Shown: positions 7,216 to 7,634 of the stretch, one piece after another
Position numbering within the stretch: the stretch's first letter is position 1
Layout of the letters: each line of letters begins with the position of its first letter
DNA from: an uncultured Clostridium sp.
GTDB taxonomy: Bacteria; Bacillota; Clostridia; Clostridiales; Clostridiaceae
Direction: 5' to 3'
Length of the DNA stretch: 7,634 nucleotides
NCBI GenBank assembly: GCA_946575275.1
Contig: CAMNZV010000074.1
Coordinates: forward strand, 1 to 7,634
Notes under the pieces: generated by a model
The model's database searches: none
What the model was told of the DNA's origin: nothing
The model's input: the letters and a program-made list of their open reading frames with translations, nothing else
Position numbers and translations under genes: made by a program

Positions 7216-7634
7216 ATGAAACCTAAAATAGCTATAGTGTCATTATATGATGAAAAAAATAATTTAATTAAAATTAAGCAAACCTATATAAATGCAATAA
7301 TTGATTTAGGTGGAATACCATATATCATTCCATATACTAATGATAATGAAGTTTTAAAAGAATTTCTAAAGGATATGGATGGATATTTATTTACAGGTGG
7401 AGAAGATATTAATCCATTAATGTATGGAGAAGAAATCCAAAGCTATTGTGGTTTTATTTCCAATATACGAGATAATCATGAAGCTTTAATTTATAATATA
7501 ATAAAGGATATGGATAAACCTATACTTGGAATATGTAGAGGTGCACAATTTTTAAATGTTATGTATGGTGGTACTTTATATCAAGACATTAGTAATCAAG
7601 TAAATAGTAAGGTTAATCACAATATGGATAAACC
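7216..7634 (+). CDS. Gamma-glutamyl-gamma-aminobutyrate hydrolase family protein (peptidase C26), 3'-partial
   Basis: A class I glutamine amidotransferase-fold hydrolase. The visible 139 codons correspond to a little over half of the usual length of about 240. The N-terminus MKPKIAIVSLYDE is followed by YINAIIDLGGIPYIIPY, the typical first strand-helix-strand. The oxyanion-type motif TGGEDINPLMYGE (from 60) comes next, then the nucleophile elbow GICRGAQFLNVMYGGTLYQD with catalytic C107. This pattern matches PuuD-like enzymes, which cleave gamma-glutamyl amide bonds such as that in gamma-glutamyl-GABA during putrescine breakdown. The catalytic His and Glu are expected beyond the right edge. 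No other putrescine pathway gene is in view, so the natural substrate is open. The start is supported by GGGGGTGAT. The gene is transcribed divergently from the membrane protein gene. Confidence 0.9.
   Translation, partial: MKPKIAIVSLYDEKNNLIKIKQTYINAIIDLGGIPYIIPYTNDNEVLKEFLKDMDGYLFTGGEDINPLMYGEEIQSYCGFISNIRDNHEALIYNIIKDMDKPILGICRGAQFLNVMYGGTLYQDISNQVNSKVNHNMDK

Noticed and set aside
1..7634. CRISPR arrays, tRNA/rRNA genes, insertion sequences or defence genes
   Set aside because: The intergenic regions are at most about 115 nt and contain only hairpins, promoters and ribosome binding sites. No repeat-spacer pattern, transposase or RNA gene structure was seen.

Overview
The window is AT-rich, with short intergenic gaps and strong AGGAGG-type ribosome binding sites. 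Its proteins are typical of Firmicutes. The V-type ATPase subunits look like those of Clostridium sensu stricto. This genus-level placement comes from recognising the protein sequences and was not checked by a database search.

Region 1 (1-5645) is the distal part of a V/A-type ATPase (ATP synthase) operon on the + strand, in the order E-C-F-A-B-D. E enters from the left edge and is 5'-truncated. C follows after 11 nt, F overlaps C, A starts with GTG 20 nt after F, B overlaps A by 8 nt, and D starts 3 nt after B. Together these encode the soluble V1 part: the A3B3 catalytic head, the D-F central shaft, the C adaptor to the membrane ring and the E peripheral stalk. The membrane subunits (I/a and K/c) and the second stalk subunit (G/H) are not in the window and are expected upstream. 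The operon ends at a perfect 20-bp hairpin with a U-rich tail.

Region 2 (5646-6474) is a monocistronic yebC gene. It has its own extended -10 promoter directly behind the ATPase terminator and ends at a second perfect 20-bp hairpin.

Region 3 (6474-7215) holds a convergent minus-strand gene for a YczE-like (COG2364-type) integral membrane protein of unknown function. The hairpin behind yebC fills the gap between the two genes and probably terminates both. A 115-nt divergent intergenic region follows, with promoter-like sequences on both strands.

Region 4 (7216-7634) is the first 139 codons of a class I glutamine amidotransferase-like hydrolase (peptidase C26, gamma-glutamyl-GABA hydrolase family). 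It is cut by the right edge.

The window is mostly well-known housekeeping content, and I found no convincing undescribed system. The points worth a second look are an internal duplication in the membrane protein, the very compact terminator/promoter arrangements around yebC, and a small inverted repeat in the divergent promoter region.
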